Assembly (NCBI RefSeq): GCF_000017505.1 | Contig: NC_009675.1 | Span: forward strand, 1,736,001 to 1,800,000 | DNA from: Anaeromyxobacter sp. Fw109-5 | GTDB taxonomy: Bacteria > Myxococcota > Myxococcia > Myxococcales > Anaeromyxobacteraceae | DNA length: 64,000 nucleotides | Direction: 5' to 3' | Made by a program: the position numbers and the translations under genes | Shown here: positions 23,859 to 31,888 of the stretch, piece by piece | Numbering within the stretch: the stretch's first letter is position 1 | How the letters are laid out: each line of letters starts with the position of its first letter | Notes under the pieces: model-generated | What the model saw: the letters and a program-made list of their open reading frames with translations, nothing else | Told to the model about the DNA's origin: nothing | The model's database searches: none

Positions 23859-24524
23859 TCACTTCCTGGCGCTCTCGGCGCCGTCGGCCGTGGCGAACAG
23901 CGAGAGCTCGATCGTCCCCTCCTCGGCGACGACCTGCGCGAGGGATTGGACTCGGGCGAGCCAGCCCTCCGTGTGCTTCGGGCCGATCTGGTAGGCGTCG
24001 CGGTCGAAGCCCGCGATCGTGGCGCGGATGCGGACGGTCTTCTTGTCGCCGTATGCGCCGGCGGGAAAGAGGAAGGCGGTGCCGTTCACCTTCTCCTTGC
24101 GGCCGTCGATGGGCGCCCTCCCGCAGACGGTGAACGGGATCTCGCCCGTGAAGGACACCGGCCGCTCGGGGGCGAGCGCCCCGATCTTCACGCGGTCGAA
24201 CGAGGCCACGAACCGGCATTCCCCCGGATCGGTCTTCTTGTTCGTGACCCACTGCTGAAAGTGCTCGGTCTTGGTGTCCTCGTTGTCCACCTTGATGCTC
24301 GTGAGGGGGACCGAGCAGCGACCGGAGGCGAGGCCGGTCTTCTCCTCGTAGCGCAGGTCGCAGGCGACCGCGGCGCTCTGGGCGGTGATCCGCTCCCCGA
24401 GCTTGGCGTCGAAGACCGCGGTGAACGTGTTGTTCCCCGTGTCGGGATCCACGCGGAGGTCCTCCGCGAGGGCGGCGGACGCGAGGGCGAGCGAAAAGGC
24501 CGTTAGAGACGGCGTACGCACCAT
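23859..24524 (-). CDS. YceI-like exported lipocalin-fold protein
   Basis: A 221-residue exported protein; the chosen ATG (24524) has GGAGGAGAG upstream and opens a signal peptide (LTAFSLALASAALAED). The rest resembles YceI: NTFTAVFDAKLGERITAQ, then SIKVDNEDTKTEHFQQWV, FTGEIPFTVCGR and a final VVAEEGTIELSLFA. YceI proteins bind isoprenoid-like lipids in the periplasm. It is 76 bases upstream of bufA on the same strand, so it may be in the bufferin operon. Many Cys are missing, so it is not itself a metallophore. The family call is moderate; another beta-barrel family cannot be excluded. Confidence 0.6.
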   Translation of the reverse strand: MVRTPSLTAFSLALASAALAEDLRVDPDTGNNTFTAVFDAKLGERITAQSAAVACDLRYEEKTGLASGRCSVPLTSIKVDNEDTKTEHFQQWVTNKKTDPGECRFVASFDRVKIGALAPERPVSFTGEIPFTVCGRAPIDGRKEKVNGTAFLFPAGAYGDKKTVRIRATIAGFDRDAYQIGPKHTEGWLARVQSLAQVVAEEGTIELSLFATADGAESARK

Positions 24525-25103
24525 GAACTCTCCTCCTGCCGGCGACGGCACCGGCGTTCTGGAGGACGGTCCAGCGCGCTTGGCCGTGATTACACGCCTC
24601 GCCGGTCTCGATGGGGCCGCTCCGTCGCGGCTCGGGAGCGGGTGAAGACGTGCCACGCGGCGGCGAGAGCTCTGGGAGCGCTCTGCTACCTGCGCTGCCC
24701 GCGTGCGGCGGGCGACACGGTGAGCACCGGCGTACTTCGGGCCCGCCGCTCCCACCCCGGCGCACGGTGACGCACGAGGGTCGGTCCGGACCTATGGGAT
24801 TGTGAATTGCCGACCCAGCCCGGGTCGCCACCGTCCCTGGAGCCTCTCGCACAAGAGCTCCCGGCGCTCGCCGGTGCGGCGGCGTTGTGGATTGTTTGTG
24901 GAGCAACGAACTGCTCGTCGAAGCGGACGTCCCCGCCGCGCCCGCGCGGCGCGAGCGAGGGCCGCCCTCACTGGGTGGTCCGCTCGACCCGGCTGGGCGC
25001 CAGCTGGCTGGACGCCAACCGCTCCCGGAGCGTCCCGGCGCAGGACCCCGAACCCTCGAACCCACCCCGCGGCTCTGACCACGGCGACCCCGGAGGATCC
25101 GCC
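24525..25103. other. Intergenic region, divergent promoters likely, no gene seen
   Basis: About 580 bases separate the YceI-like gene (minus) and the rhodanese gene (plus). I see no reading frame with coding features. A GTAATC on the minus strand near 24593 resembles an ECF-type -35 but the spacing to a CGT is four bases longer than in the window's clear promoters. Confidence 0.45.
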
Positions 25104-25451
25104 GTGACGTTCGACCCGACCACCCTCATCATCGCGGCCGTCGCCGCGGTCCTGCTGCTCAAGTTCTTGCTCGCGCGGCGCGCCCCCGCAGCCGTCGTCG
25201 CGGAGAAGATCAAGGCGGGCGCGACCGTCGTGGACGTGCGCTCGGAGGCGGAGTTTCGAGGCGGGGCGTACCGCGGCGCGCTCAACCTGCCGCTCCAGGT
25301 TCTCTCCGGCAAGCTTCACCGGATCCCGAAGGACCGCCCGGTGGTCGTCTACTGCGCCTCGGGCAGCCGGAGCGCGATGGCGGTCCGGCTGCTCAAGAAG
25401 GCCGGCTATGCGGACGTGTGGAACGCAGGCGGCCTTCATCACCTACCGTGA
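25104..25451 (+). CDS. Membrane-anchored rhodanese-like protein
   Basis: A 115-residue protein: an N-terminal helix (TLIIAAVAAVLLLKFLLARRA) anchors it, then a rhodanese domain with DVRSEAEFRGGAYRGALNLPLQ and the active loop VVYCASGSRSAMAVRLLKKAGYADVWNAGG. The Cys of YCASGSRS would carry a persulfide. Start is GTG with GGAGG upstream. Rhodaneses handle sulfane sulfur, which fits the metal and thiol theme here, but no pathway is proven. Confidence 0.88.
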   Translation: MTFDPTTLIIAAVAAVLLLKFLLARRAPAAVVAEKIKAGATVVDVRSEAEFRGGAYRGALNLPLQVLSGKLHRIPKDRPVVVYCASGSRSAMAVRLLKKAGYADVWNAGGLHHLP

Positions 25452-25551
25452 GTAGGCCTGCCGCCCGCAGCGGCTCGGATGCGCTCCACGGAGAGGAGGC
25501 CGCGGCGGGCGCACGGTGGCGCCGCCCCGCGGCGAGGGCTACCATCGCGTC

Positions 25552-26031
25552 GTGATCGAGCTGGCCGACGCGAGCGCTCCTCCGCTCCTCGACGTGGCCC
25601 GCGACCTCTTCCGCGAGTACCAGCTCGCGATAGGCGTGGACCTCTGCTTCCAGGGGTTCGAGCGCGAGCTGGCGTCGCTCCCAGGCGCCTACGCTCCACC
25701 CGCTGGCCGGCTCCTGGTGGCGCTGGTGGACGGCGCGCCTGCGGGCTGCGGCGCGCTCCGGCCCCTCGCCGGGGGCGTTGGCGAGCTGAAGCGCATGTGG
25801 GTCCGTCCCGCCTTCCGGGGCCGGGGGTTGGGGCGGCTCGTCGCCGAAGCGCTGCTCCAGGCGGCCGGCGGCCAGGGCTACCGCGCGGTGCGGCTCGACA
25901 CCCTCGAGCCGATGAAGGAGGCGCGGGCGCTCTACGCGTCGATGGGCTTCCGCGAGATCCCGCCCTACTACGAGAACCCACTGCCCGGCGTCATCTACAT
26001 GGAACGGACGTGCAGCGGCGCCGCTCGATGA
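25552..26031 (+). CDS. GNAT family N-acetyltransferase
   Basis: About 159 residues if the GTG at 25552 is used; an alternate GTG at 25516 adds 12. The acetyl-CoA site is clear: LKRMWVRPAFRGRGLGRLVAEALLQAA, and the C-terminal part has VRLDTLEPMKEARALYASMGFREIPPYYENP, a pattern seen in small GNAT proteins annotated as acting on amino-acid-like substrates. The ribosome site GAGGG upstream does not decide between starts. It precedes the sigma-54 activator by about 70 bases on the same strand, but a promoter lies between them. Confidence 0.8.
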   Translation: MIELADASAPPLLDVARDLFREYQLAIGVDLCFQGFERELASLPGAYAPPAGRLLVALVDGAPAGCGALRPLAGGVGELKRMWVRPAFRGRGLGRLVAEALLQAAGGQGYRAVRLDTLEPMKEARALYASMGFREIPPYYENPLPGVIYMERTCSGAAR

Positions 26032-26056
26032 CCGCCTGGCGATCGGACCTCGTCCC

Positions 26057-26082
26057 GTAACCGGACCTGGCCTGCTGCGTAA
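26057..26082 (+). promoter_or_regulatory. SigF-type ECF promoter before the sigma-54 activator
   Basis: GTAACC (26057-26062), 15 bases, then CGTAA (26078-26082), 24 bases from CGT to the ATG at 26102. The sigF gene has the same motif at the same distance. The -35 GTAACC is like that reported for SigF promoters of Caulobacter, from memory. Confidence 0.65.
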
Positions 26083-26101
26083 TTCGCGTAGCGAGGTCCG
26101 A

Positions 26102-27148
26102 ATGCACGCCGTCATGGACGAGGATGCCCCCGAGGTCGAGCTCCCCGAGGCGCTCGGCGCCGGGATCGAGGGCCGGAGCCCGGCGCTCAGGCGAGCGCTC
26201 CAGGGCGTGGCGCAGGTCGCGGCCACGGACGCGACGGTGCTCCTGCTGGGGGAGACCGGGACCGGGAAGGAGCTCTTCGCGCGCGCGATCCACGACCGGA
26301 GCGGCCGCAGCGGCCGCCCGCTCGTCAAGGTGAACTGCGCGGCGATGCCGGCCGCGCTCATCGAGAGCGAGCTCTTCGGGCACGAGCGCGGGGCGTTCAC
26401 CGGGGCGACCCGGCGGCGCGACGGCCGGTTCGCGATGGCGGACGGAGGGACGATCTTCCTCGACGAGATCGGCGAGCTGCCGCTCGAGCTCCAGGGGAAG
26501 CTCCTGCGCGTGCTGCAGGAGGGCGAGTTCGAGCTCGTCGGAGGATCGCAGACGCGGAGGGTCGACGTCCGCGTGATCGCCGCGACGAACCGAGACCTGC
26601 AGGAGGCCGTCCGTCGGGGGCAATTCCGGGAGGATCTGTACTATCGGCTCAGCGTGTTCCCGCTCCATCTCCCGCCGCTCCGCGAGCGAGGGGACGACGT
26701 GGTGCTGCTCGCCACCGCGATGGCGGAGAGGCTCGCACGCGGCCTCGGCAAGAAGGTCGTGCCGCCCGGCCCGGCCGACGTCGCGGCGCTCCTCAGCCAT
26801 CCGTGGCCGGGGAACGTCCGCGAGCTGCGGAACGTGATCGAGCGCGCGATCATCACCTCGTCGGACGGCCTGCTGCGCCTCGACCGCTGGCTGTCCACCG
26901 CCGCGTTCGCGCAGGGAGACCCGTCCGCCTCGCGAGCCGCCCCGGGACGAAGCGACGGCGAGATCCTCACGGAGCGCCGCCTGCGTCAGCTCGAGCGGGA
27001 GAACATGATCGCGGCGCTGACGCGGTCCGGCTGGCGCGTGGGAGGAGAGGGCGGTGCGGCCGCGCTCCTCGACGTGAGCCCGTCGACGTTCAAGTCACGC
27101 ATGAAGGCCCTCCACATCCAGCGCCCCGCGATGGTCGAGGCCGCCTGA
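26102..27148 (+). CDS. Sigma-54-dependent transcriptional activator without receiver domain
   Basis: A 348-residue enhancer-binding protein. A short head leads into the AAA+ domain: GETGTGKELFARAIHDRS (Walker A), GHERGAFTGATRRRDGRFAMADGG with the GAFTGA loop that touches sigma-54, TIFLDEIGELPLELQ (Walker B), and the arginine finger region REDLYYRLSVFPLHLPPLRER. The C-terminal helix-turn-helix is Fis-like (LLDVSPSTFKSRMKAL). With no receiver or ligand domain visible, its control must lie at the level of expression or of protein partners. The promoter and the first codons (MHAVMDED) are almost the same as those of sigF 2.3 kb away. Confidence 0.93.
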   Translation: MHAVMDEDAPEVELPEALGAGIEGRSPALRRALQGVAQVAATDATVLLLGETGTGKELFARAIHDRSGRSGRPLVKVNCAAMPAALIESELFGHERGAFTGATRRRDGRFAMADGGTIFLDEIGELPLELQGKLLRVLQEGEFELVGGSQTRRVDVRVIAATNRDLQEAVRRGQFREDLYYRLSVFPLHLPPLRERGDDVVLLATAMAERLARGLGKKVVPPGPADVAALLSHPWPGNVRELRNVIERAIITSSDGLLRLDRWLSTAAFAQGDPSASRAAPGRSDGEILTERRLRQLERENMIAALTRSGWRVGGEGGAAALLDVSPSTFKSRMKALHIQRPAMVEAA

Positions 27149-27232
27149 GCGGCCTCGCCCGGCGCGCCGAGCCGAGCCCGAGCCTCCCGTCGTCACGACG
27201 TCGCGGCGCGCTCTTCGCGCAGTGAGCGGGAA

Positions 27233-28240
27233 CTATCCCGCGAGGCCGTCGAGGGTCCTCAGCTCCTCGGCCGTCAGGGTGAGCTCCCTGGCCGCGACGT
27301 TCTCCTCGAGGTGCGCGAGCGATGACGTCCCGGGAATCGGCAGCATCACGGGTGAACGGTGAAGGAGCCAGGCGATCGCCAGCTGATAGACGCTGACCTT
27401 GCGTGCCTTCGCCACGGACTCGAGCGCTCCGCCCTTCAGGGAACCGCCTCCACCGACCGGCGACCAGGGCATGAATCCGAGCCCCTGCTGCTCGCAGTGC
27501 TGAAGCGCGCGTTCCCACCTTCGGTTCATCACGTTGTACTGGTTCTGCACGGTCGCGATCGGCACGACCTTCCTCGCGCGCTCGATCTCGGCCGGTCCGA
27601 CCTCGGAGAGTCCCACGTGACGGATCTTTCCGGCGTCGCGCGCCTCCTTGAGCGCGCCCAGCGAATCCTCGAGCGGCACCTTCGGATCGATCCGGTGCAG
27701 CTGGTAGAGGTCGATCCGCTCGAGCCGCAGCCGCTTCAGGCTGCTGTCGACGCATCGCTTGAGGTGATCCGGGCGCCCGTTCACCGTCCACTGGTCGGGA
27801 CCAGGGCGGGTCAGTCCGCCCTTCGTCGCGATCACGAGGCCTTCGGGGTAGGGGTGCAGCGCCTCTGCGATGAGGAGCTCGCTCGTCTCCGGGCCGTAGG
27901 CGTCAGCGGTATCGATGAGGTTCACGCCGAGCGCGACCGCGCGCTTCAGAACTCGCCGCGCTTCATCGCGATCGGGCGGCCAACCCCAGATGCCTTCCCC
28001 CGTGATCCGCATCGCGCCGAAGCCAAGGCGGCTCACGGGGAGATCCCCGCCGAGCCTGAAGGTCGCCTCCCGCTCCCGGGTGGCAGCGCCTGCCGCTCGC
28101 GCGGACGATGGCGCTCCGGACGCTCCCGTCCCTGCGGCCAGCACCGCCGCTCCACCCGCGACGGTGAGCTCGATGAACCGGCGTCGCGTGAGGTGGGGCC
28201 GCTCGGGCCGTTCGTGCGAGCCGGAAGCTCCGTCGTACAT
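27233..28240 (-). CDS. Tat-exported aldo/keto reductase
   Basis: A 335-residue enzyme. The N-terminus TRRRFIELTVAGGAAVLAAG is a twin-arginine signal, followed by an aldo/keto reductase barrel: SRLGFGAMRI, LIDTADAYGPETSELLIAEAL (catalytic Asp and Tyr), VIATKGGL (catalytic Lys), DLYQLHRIDPKVP (catalytic His) and the NADPH-binding GLGFMPWSPVGG. The start at 28240 has GAGGAG upstream. Export of an NADPH enzyme is unusual; such proteins occur in several myxobacteria and their in vivo substrate is unknown. It is divergent from sigF across about 185 bases. Confidence 0.88.
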   Translation of the reverse strand: MYDGASGSHERPERPHLTRRRFIELTVAGGAAVLAAGTGASGAPSSARAAGAATREREATFRLGGDLPVSRLGFGAMRITGEGIWGWPPDRDEARRVLKRAVALGVNLIDTADAYGPETSELLIAEALHPYPEGLVIATKGGLTRPGPDQWTVNGRPDHLKRCVDSSLKRLRLERIDLYQLHRIDPKVPLEDSLGALKEARDAGKIRHVGLSEVGPAEIERARKVVPIATVQNQYNVMNRRWERALQHCEQQGLGFMPWSPVGGGGSLKGGALESVAKARKVSVYQLAIAWLLHRSPVMLPIPGTSSLAHLEENVAARELTLTAEELRTLDGLAG

Positions 28241-28380
28241 GCCGATCTCCTCGAGAGGGCAGCAACGCCCCTGGTCCCGTCTGCTTGCCCCGCCCGCTGT
28301 CTCTACTCCTTCCGACGGACCCGAGCTGCGTCCTGACGAGGGCCACGGGCCCACGGTCCCTCGCCCGGTTCGCCGGGCCT

Positions 28381-28406
28381 GTATCCGGAGGGGCCCGACT
28401 GCGTAT
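28381..28406 (+). promoter_or_regulatory. SigF-type ECF promoter before sigF (likely autoregulation)
   Basis: GTATCC (28381-28386), 15 bases, then CGTAT (28402-28406), 24 bases from CGT to the ATG at 28426. It is nearly identical in layout and in flanking bases (AGCGAGGTC) to the promoter at 26057. Confidence 0.65.
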
Positions 28407-28425
28407 TGCATGCAGCGAGGTCTCC

Positions 28426-29112
28426 ATGCAGGCAGTGATGGACCAGGTGCTGTCCATGACCGACGGCAGAAGCGACGTCGACGCAGGTGCGTCGCGCGCC
28501 GACCGCGCAATGGAACGGTACGCCTGCGGCGACGACGCGGCGTTCGAAGAGATCTACGACGAGCTGGCGCCGCGACTGTACCGGTTCGCCCTCCGCTGGA
28601 CCCGCAGCCGAACCTCGGCGGAGGACGCGGTGCAGCAGACGCTCCTCCAGCTCCATGCCGCCCGCGATCGCTTCGTGCCCGGCGCCGGCGTCTTGCCCTG
28701 GGCCTACGCCATCGCCCGCCGGCTGCTCATCGATCTCGGACGCCGCGGCTCGCGCGAGGAGCTGCGGGCGCATGGCGTCCGCGATCCCGAGGAGCCGGAC
28801 ACGATCCCGTCCCCGGAGGAGGTGCTCCACCGGAAGCGCCTCGAGGCCGGAGCGCAGCGCGACTTCGCGGCGCTCCCGGCGGGCTGGCGAGCGGCCTTCG
28901 AGCTCGTGAAGTTCGAGGGGCTGTCCGTGGCCGAGACCGCCGAGACGCTCGGCATCACCCGCGCCATGGTGAAGATCCGCACGCACCGGGCCACGGCGGC
29001 GCTCCGCGAGGCGGTGGCCCGGCGGCTCGGCGACTCGCGGGAGCGGGCGATTCGCCCCACGGCGCCCCGTGCGCAGTCGCCCGAGCTGCGCGAGGGAGGA
29101 ATGCGCACATGA
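28426..29112 (+). CDS. sigF: ECF sigma factor SigF-like
   Basis: A 228-residue ECF sigma factor. Region 2 is CGDDAAFEEIYDELAPRLYRFALRWTRSRTSAEDAVQQTLLQLHAARDRFVPGAGVLPWAYAIARRLLIDLGRR; region 4 is AALPAGWRAAFELVKFEGLSVAETAETLGITRAMVKIRTHRATAALREAV. It overlaps an NrsF-type anti-sigma gene (ATGA), the arrangement of SigF-NrsF. In Caulobacter that pair answers to metal stress and turns on bufferin genes; the buf operon here lies 5 kb away. The start at ATG 28426 follows the promoter closely. It probably transcribes its own gene and the activator at 26102. Confidence 0.87.
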   Translation: MQAVMDQVLSMTDGRSDVDAGASRADRAMERYACGDDAAFEEIYDELAPRLYRFALRWTRSRTSAEDAVQQTLLQLHAARDRFVPGAGVLPWAYAIARRLLIDLGRRGSREELRAHGVRDPEEPDTIPSPEEVLHRKRLEAGAQRDFAALPAGWRAAFELVKFEGLSVAETAETLGITRAMVKIRTHRATAALREAVARRLGDSRERAIRPTAPRAQSPELREGGMRT

Positions 29113-29774
29113 TGCCCCCCGACTCCCTGAAGGCTCGCGTCCTGGAGGCGGTCCGGCAGCGCCCGGTGCCGCGCCGGACGGATCGACTCCCGTTCACGGT
29201 CGCGCTCGCCGCCCTCGCGGCCGTCGCGATGTCCGCAGTGTTGCAGTGGGCCCCGCGCCTCTTCGGCGACGTCGGAGGCGTGGCTCACGCCGCCGGCCGG
29301 CCGGAGGCGAGCGGAGCCTGGATCCTCGCCGGGACCGTGGCGGTGGCCCTCGTCTCCACCGGACTCGTGGTCCGGTTCCGCCGCTCGATGCTCTCTCCGC
29401 CGCGCGGTCTGCTCCTGGGGGTCGCGATCGGCGTGCCGCTGCTCGTCGGCGCATGGCTGATGCTCTGGGGCACCACCTACGACGATCCCTTCACCCGCGT
29501 CGGCTGGCGCTGCTTCGCGCTCACCTCGCTGTCGGCTCCCTGGCCCTTCGCGGCCCTCGCCTACGCCAGCGGCCGGACGGAGCCGCGGCACCCCGCGACG
29601 GTCGGGGCGGCGCTCGGGGCAGTCGCCGGCGCCTGGGCGGCGGTGATGGTCGAGCTCTGGTGCCCGCTGGCAGTGTCCTCCCACGTCCTCGTCGGACACG
29701 TCCTGCCCCTCGTCGCCCTCACGCTGGCCGGCTCGGCCGTCGGCGTGCGGATGTTCCGGCTCCGGCCGCTGTAG
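29109..29774 (+). CDS. nrsF: NrsF-type (DUF1109) membrane anti-sigma factor
   Basis: A 221-residue protein with six hydrophobic segments. The cytosolic head (PDSLKARVLEAVRQRPVPRR) binds the sigma factor in this family. Two key cysteines are visible, one at residue ~135 (GWRCFALTS) and one at ~185 (ELWCPLAVSSHVLVGH), 50 residues apart, as in Caulobacter NrsF, where they are needed for the response to metals. The SHxxxGH segment after the second Cys is also conserved. Its ATG overlaps the sigF stop. It should hold SigF at the membrane until Cr, Cd or similar stress releases it. Confidence 0.9.
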   Translation: MMPPDSLKARVLEAVRQRPVPRRTDRLPFTVALAALAAVAMSAVLQWAPRLFGDVGGVAHAAGRPEASGAWILAGTVAVALVSTGLVVRFRRSMLSPPRGLLLGVAIGVPLLVGAWLMLWGTTYDDPFTRVGWRCFALTSLSAPWPFAALAYASGRTEPRHPATVGAALGAVAGAWAAVMVELWCPLAVSSHVLVGHVLPLVALTLAGSAVGVRMFRLRPL

Positions 29775-29941
29775 CCGGCAGCGGGCGTGGCGCCAGCGAG
29801 GTCGGTCGGAACGCCGGGTTTCGGGTTCGGCCGACGCCTCCCCGTACCGGCGGTCGCCGCCATCGCGGCGCGACGCAAGCGGCCCGCCGAGCGGGCGTGT
29901 CCTTTCGGCCGGCCGCGCGTCCTGCGGTATCCTCGCGCCAC

Positions 29942-30277
29942 ATGAGCTCGAGCTTGCCGCCGGTGTGGCGGGATTACCGTACGCGGCGCCGGCTGCTGGC
30001 GGCCGCGATCGTGGCCGCCGTGCCGGTCCTGGCCTGGTCGACGAAGGCCCTGCCGGAGCTCACCGGCAGCACCGCGCCCGGTCACTTCCTCCTCGCCGCC
30101 TGGATCACCGCCATCGTCGGCGCGGCGGTCAGGTTCGCGTCGTTCCGCTGCCCGTTCTGCGGCGACCACTTCCACTGGACGCTCTGGATCGCGAACCCGT
30201 TCTCGGACGAGTGCCTCCACTGCGGATTCCGCAGGTGGCGCGACCCGCACGCGGCGCGGGAGTACGCGCGGCGCTAG
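29942..30277 (+). CDS. Small membrane protein with zinc-ribbon-like CxxC pairs
   Basis: A 111-residue protein with two hydrophobic segments (LLAAAIVAAVPVLAW and FLLAAWITAIVGAAV), then two CxxC pairs in FRCPFCGDHFHWT and DECLHCGFRRW, a likely zinc ribbon. The start at 29942 is the ATG after the intergenic stretch. No family name is recognised; similar proteins exist in related genomes from memory. It is the last small gene before the Hsp70-like gene. A possible link to metal or redox stress is only by location. Confidence 0.65.
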   Translation: MSSSLPPVWRDYRTRRRLLAAAIVAAVPVLAWSTKALPELTGSTAPGHFLLAAWITAIVGAAVRFASFRCPFCGDHFHWTLWIANPFSDECLHCGFRRWRDPHAAREYARR

Positions 30278-30398
30278 ACCCGCTCCCCGGCCGCCGAGGC
30301 ACGCGACGGCGTGAACGGCGCCGGCGCGTTGGGCCGCCCAGACTCCGATCCCACCTCACCGTCCTGCGGCCGGCCCTACGGGCCGCATGGAGAGAAGC

Positions 30399-31685
30399 AT
30401 GGCCGATCTCCCGACCCACTACGCGATCGACTTCGGCACCAGCAACTCGCTCCTGGCGGCCGCGAACCCGGAGCGAGTGTTCGATCCGGTGCCGCTCGAT
30501 CCGGAGGCGTCGGACCCGACGATCTTGCGCAGCATCCTCTGCTTCCCCGACGCGGGCGGCGTGTTCGTGGGCGGCGAGGCTCTTCGCCAGTACGTCGAGC
30601 ACGGGGCGGAAGGCCGCCTGCTGCGCTCCATCAAGCACCACCTCGGCTCGCGCTCCTTCCGCGGGACGATCATCCGGGGACGGCTGGTCTCCGCGGAGGA
30701 GCTGGTCGGCGCGTTGCTGCGCCAGATGCGGCTCCGGGCGGACGCGCACTTCGGGACCGAGGTGCGGCGGGCCCTGCTGGGGCGCCCGGTCCACTTCGAC
30801 GGCGAGGACGACGCCTTCGCCGAGGGCCGCCTCCGCAAGGCGGCGGAGGTCGCCGAGTTCGAGGAGATCCACTTCCTCCCCGAGCCGGTGGCCGCGGCGC
30901 GCGCGTTCGGCGCCGCCGCGCAGCGGGAGGAGCTGGCGCTCATCGGCGACTTCGGCGGCGGCACGTCCGACTTCACGGTGCTCCGCATCGGGCCGCGGGC
31001 GCTCGAGCGAGGTGACGTGCTCGCCGTGGGCGGCGTCGCGATCGCCGGGGACGCGCTCGACGCGTCGCTGATGAGGGCCCAGGTCGGCCGCCACTTCGGC
31101 GCGGAGGTCCAGTACCGGGCGCCGTTCGGGAACAACGTGCTGCGGATGCCTCAGGGCATCGTGCAGCACCTCTGCTCGCCCGCGCACCTGTCGATCCTCC
31201 AGCGGCGCGACATCGCCAGCTTCCTCGCCGACGTGCGCCGCTGGTCGCTCTCCGAGGAGGACCGCGGCAGGATGGATCAGCTCACGGTCCTCGTGGAGGA
31301 CACGCAGGGCTTCCAGCTGTTCGAGGCGATCGAGCGCGCCAAGCGGACGCTCTCCGCGAGACACGCCTCCGAGATCGTGTTCACGTACCCAGGTATCGAG
31401 GTGCGCGAGCCGGTCACGCGGTCCGGCTTCGAGGAGGCGAGCCGCCGGGAGGTGGACGCGATCCTGCGCTGCCTGGACGAAACCGTGCGCGCGGCCGGAG
31501 TGGAGCCCGGGGACATCGGCGTCGTCTGCTGTACCGGGGGCACCGCGAAGGTCCCGCGGATCGCCGCCGAGATCCGGCGCCGCCTGCGCGCGGCACGCAT
31601 GGAGCAGTTCAAGGGTTTCCACTCTGTGGTGGAGGGGCTCGCGCGGGAGGCGCGGGAGGTGGCGCGAGCAGCGCAGGCTCGTTGA
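30399..31685 (+). CDS. Hsp70 family protein (YegD-like)
   Basis: A 428-residue protein with the actin-fold ATPase of Hsp70 but no substrate-binding lid domain. Visible motifs: YAIDFGTSNSLLA (phosphate 1), the ADHFGTEVRRALLGRPV strand, EPVAAARAFG (connect region), GDFGGGTSDFTVLR (phosphate 2), and CCTGGTAKVPRI (adenosine). This matches YegD-type chaperones. ATG 30399 is preferred to 30387 because GGAGAGAAGC lies just upstream. It is alone; a role in protein quality control is inferred from the family. Confidence 0.88.
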   Translation: MADLPTHYAIDFGTSNSLLAAANPERVFDPVPLDPEASDPTILRSILCFPDAGGVFVGGEALRQYVEHGAEGRLLRSIKHHLGSRSFRGTIIRGRLVSAEELVGALLRQMRLRADAHFGTEVRRALLGRPVHFDGEDDAFAEGRLRKAAEVAEFEEIHFLPEPVAAARAFGAAAQREELALIGDFGGGTSDFTVLRIGPRALERGDVLAVGGVAIAGDALDASLMRAQVGRHFGAEVQYRAPFGNNVLRMPQGIVQHLCSPAHLSILQRRDIASFLADVRRWSLSEEDRGRMDQLTVLVEDTQGFQLFEAIERAKRTLSARHASEIVFTYPGIEVREPVTRSGFEEASRREVDAILRCLDETVRAAGVEPGDIGVVCCTGGTAKVPRIAAEIRRRLRAARMEQFKGFHSVVEGLAREAREVARAAQAR

Positions 31686-31759
31686 AGACGGTCACCTGAC
31701 GCAGAGTGGGAGGCGCCTCGCGACGGAGCGTACAGGGTGTCCCGGACGGCGCCTCGCCG

Positions 31760-31888
31760 CTACTCCGTGGTCTCGCCGTCGAAGTGCTCCTCCGAGGCTT
31801 CCGCGTCGGCCTTCGTCGCGTCGGTCCCGCGGGCGTGGTCCGGCGGGCCGTAGACCGTGTGGGTCAGGGAGACGTCTCGGGAGCGCAC
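31760..31888 (-). CDS. Possible 42-residue acidic small protein
   Basis: A short minus-strand frame from GTG to TAG with a hydrophilic, acidic tail (KADAEASEEHFDGETTE) and LTHTVYGPPDH before it. Its composition is unlike Arg-rich non-coding shadows. The start overlaps the end of the 94-residue gene by 25 bases and has only a weak ribosome site, so it could also be a detached C-terminus. No family known. Confidence 0.4.
   Translation of the reverse strand: MRSRDVSLTHTVYGPPDHARGTDATKADAEASEEHFDGETTE

Noticed and set aside
24525-24620. SigF-type promoter before the YceI-bufferin operon (GTAATC on the minus strand near 24593)
   Set aside because: The distance to the next CGT is 19 bases rather than 15, and the -35 has a mismatch; not enough to call.
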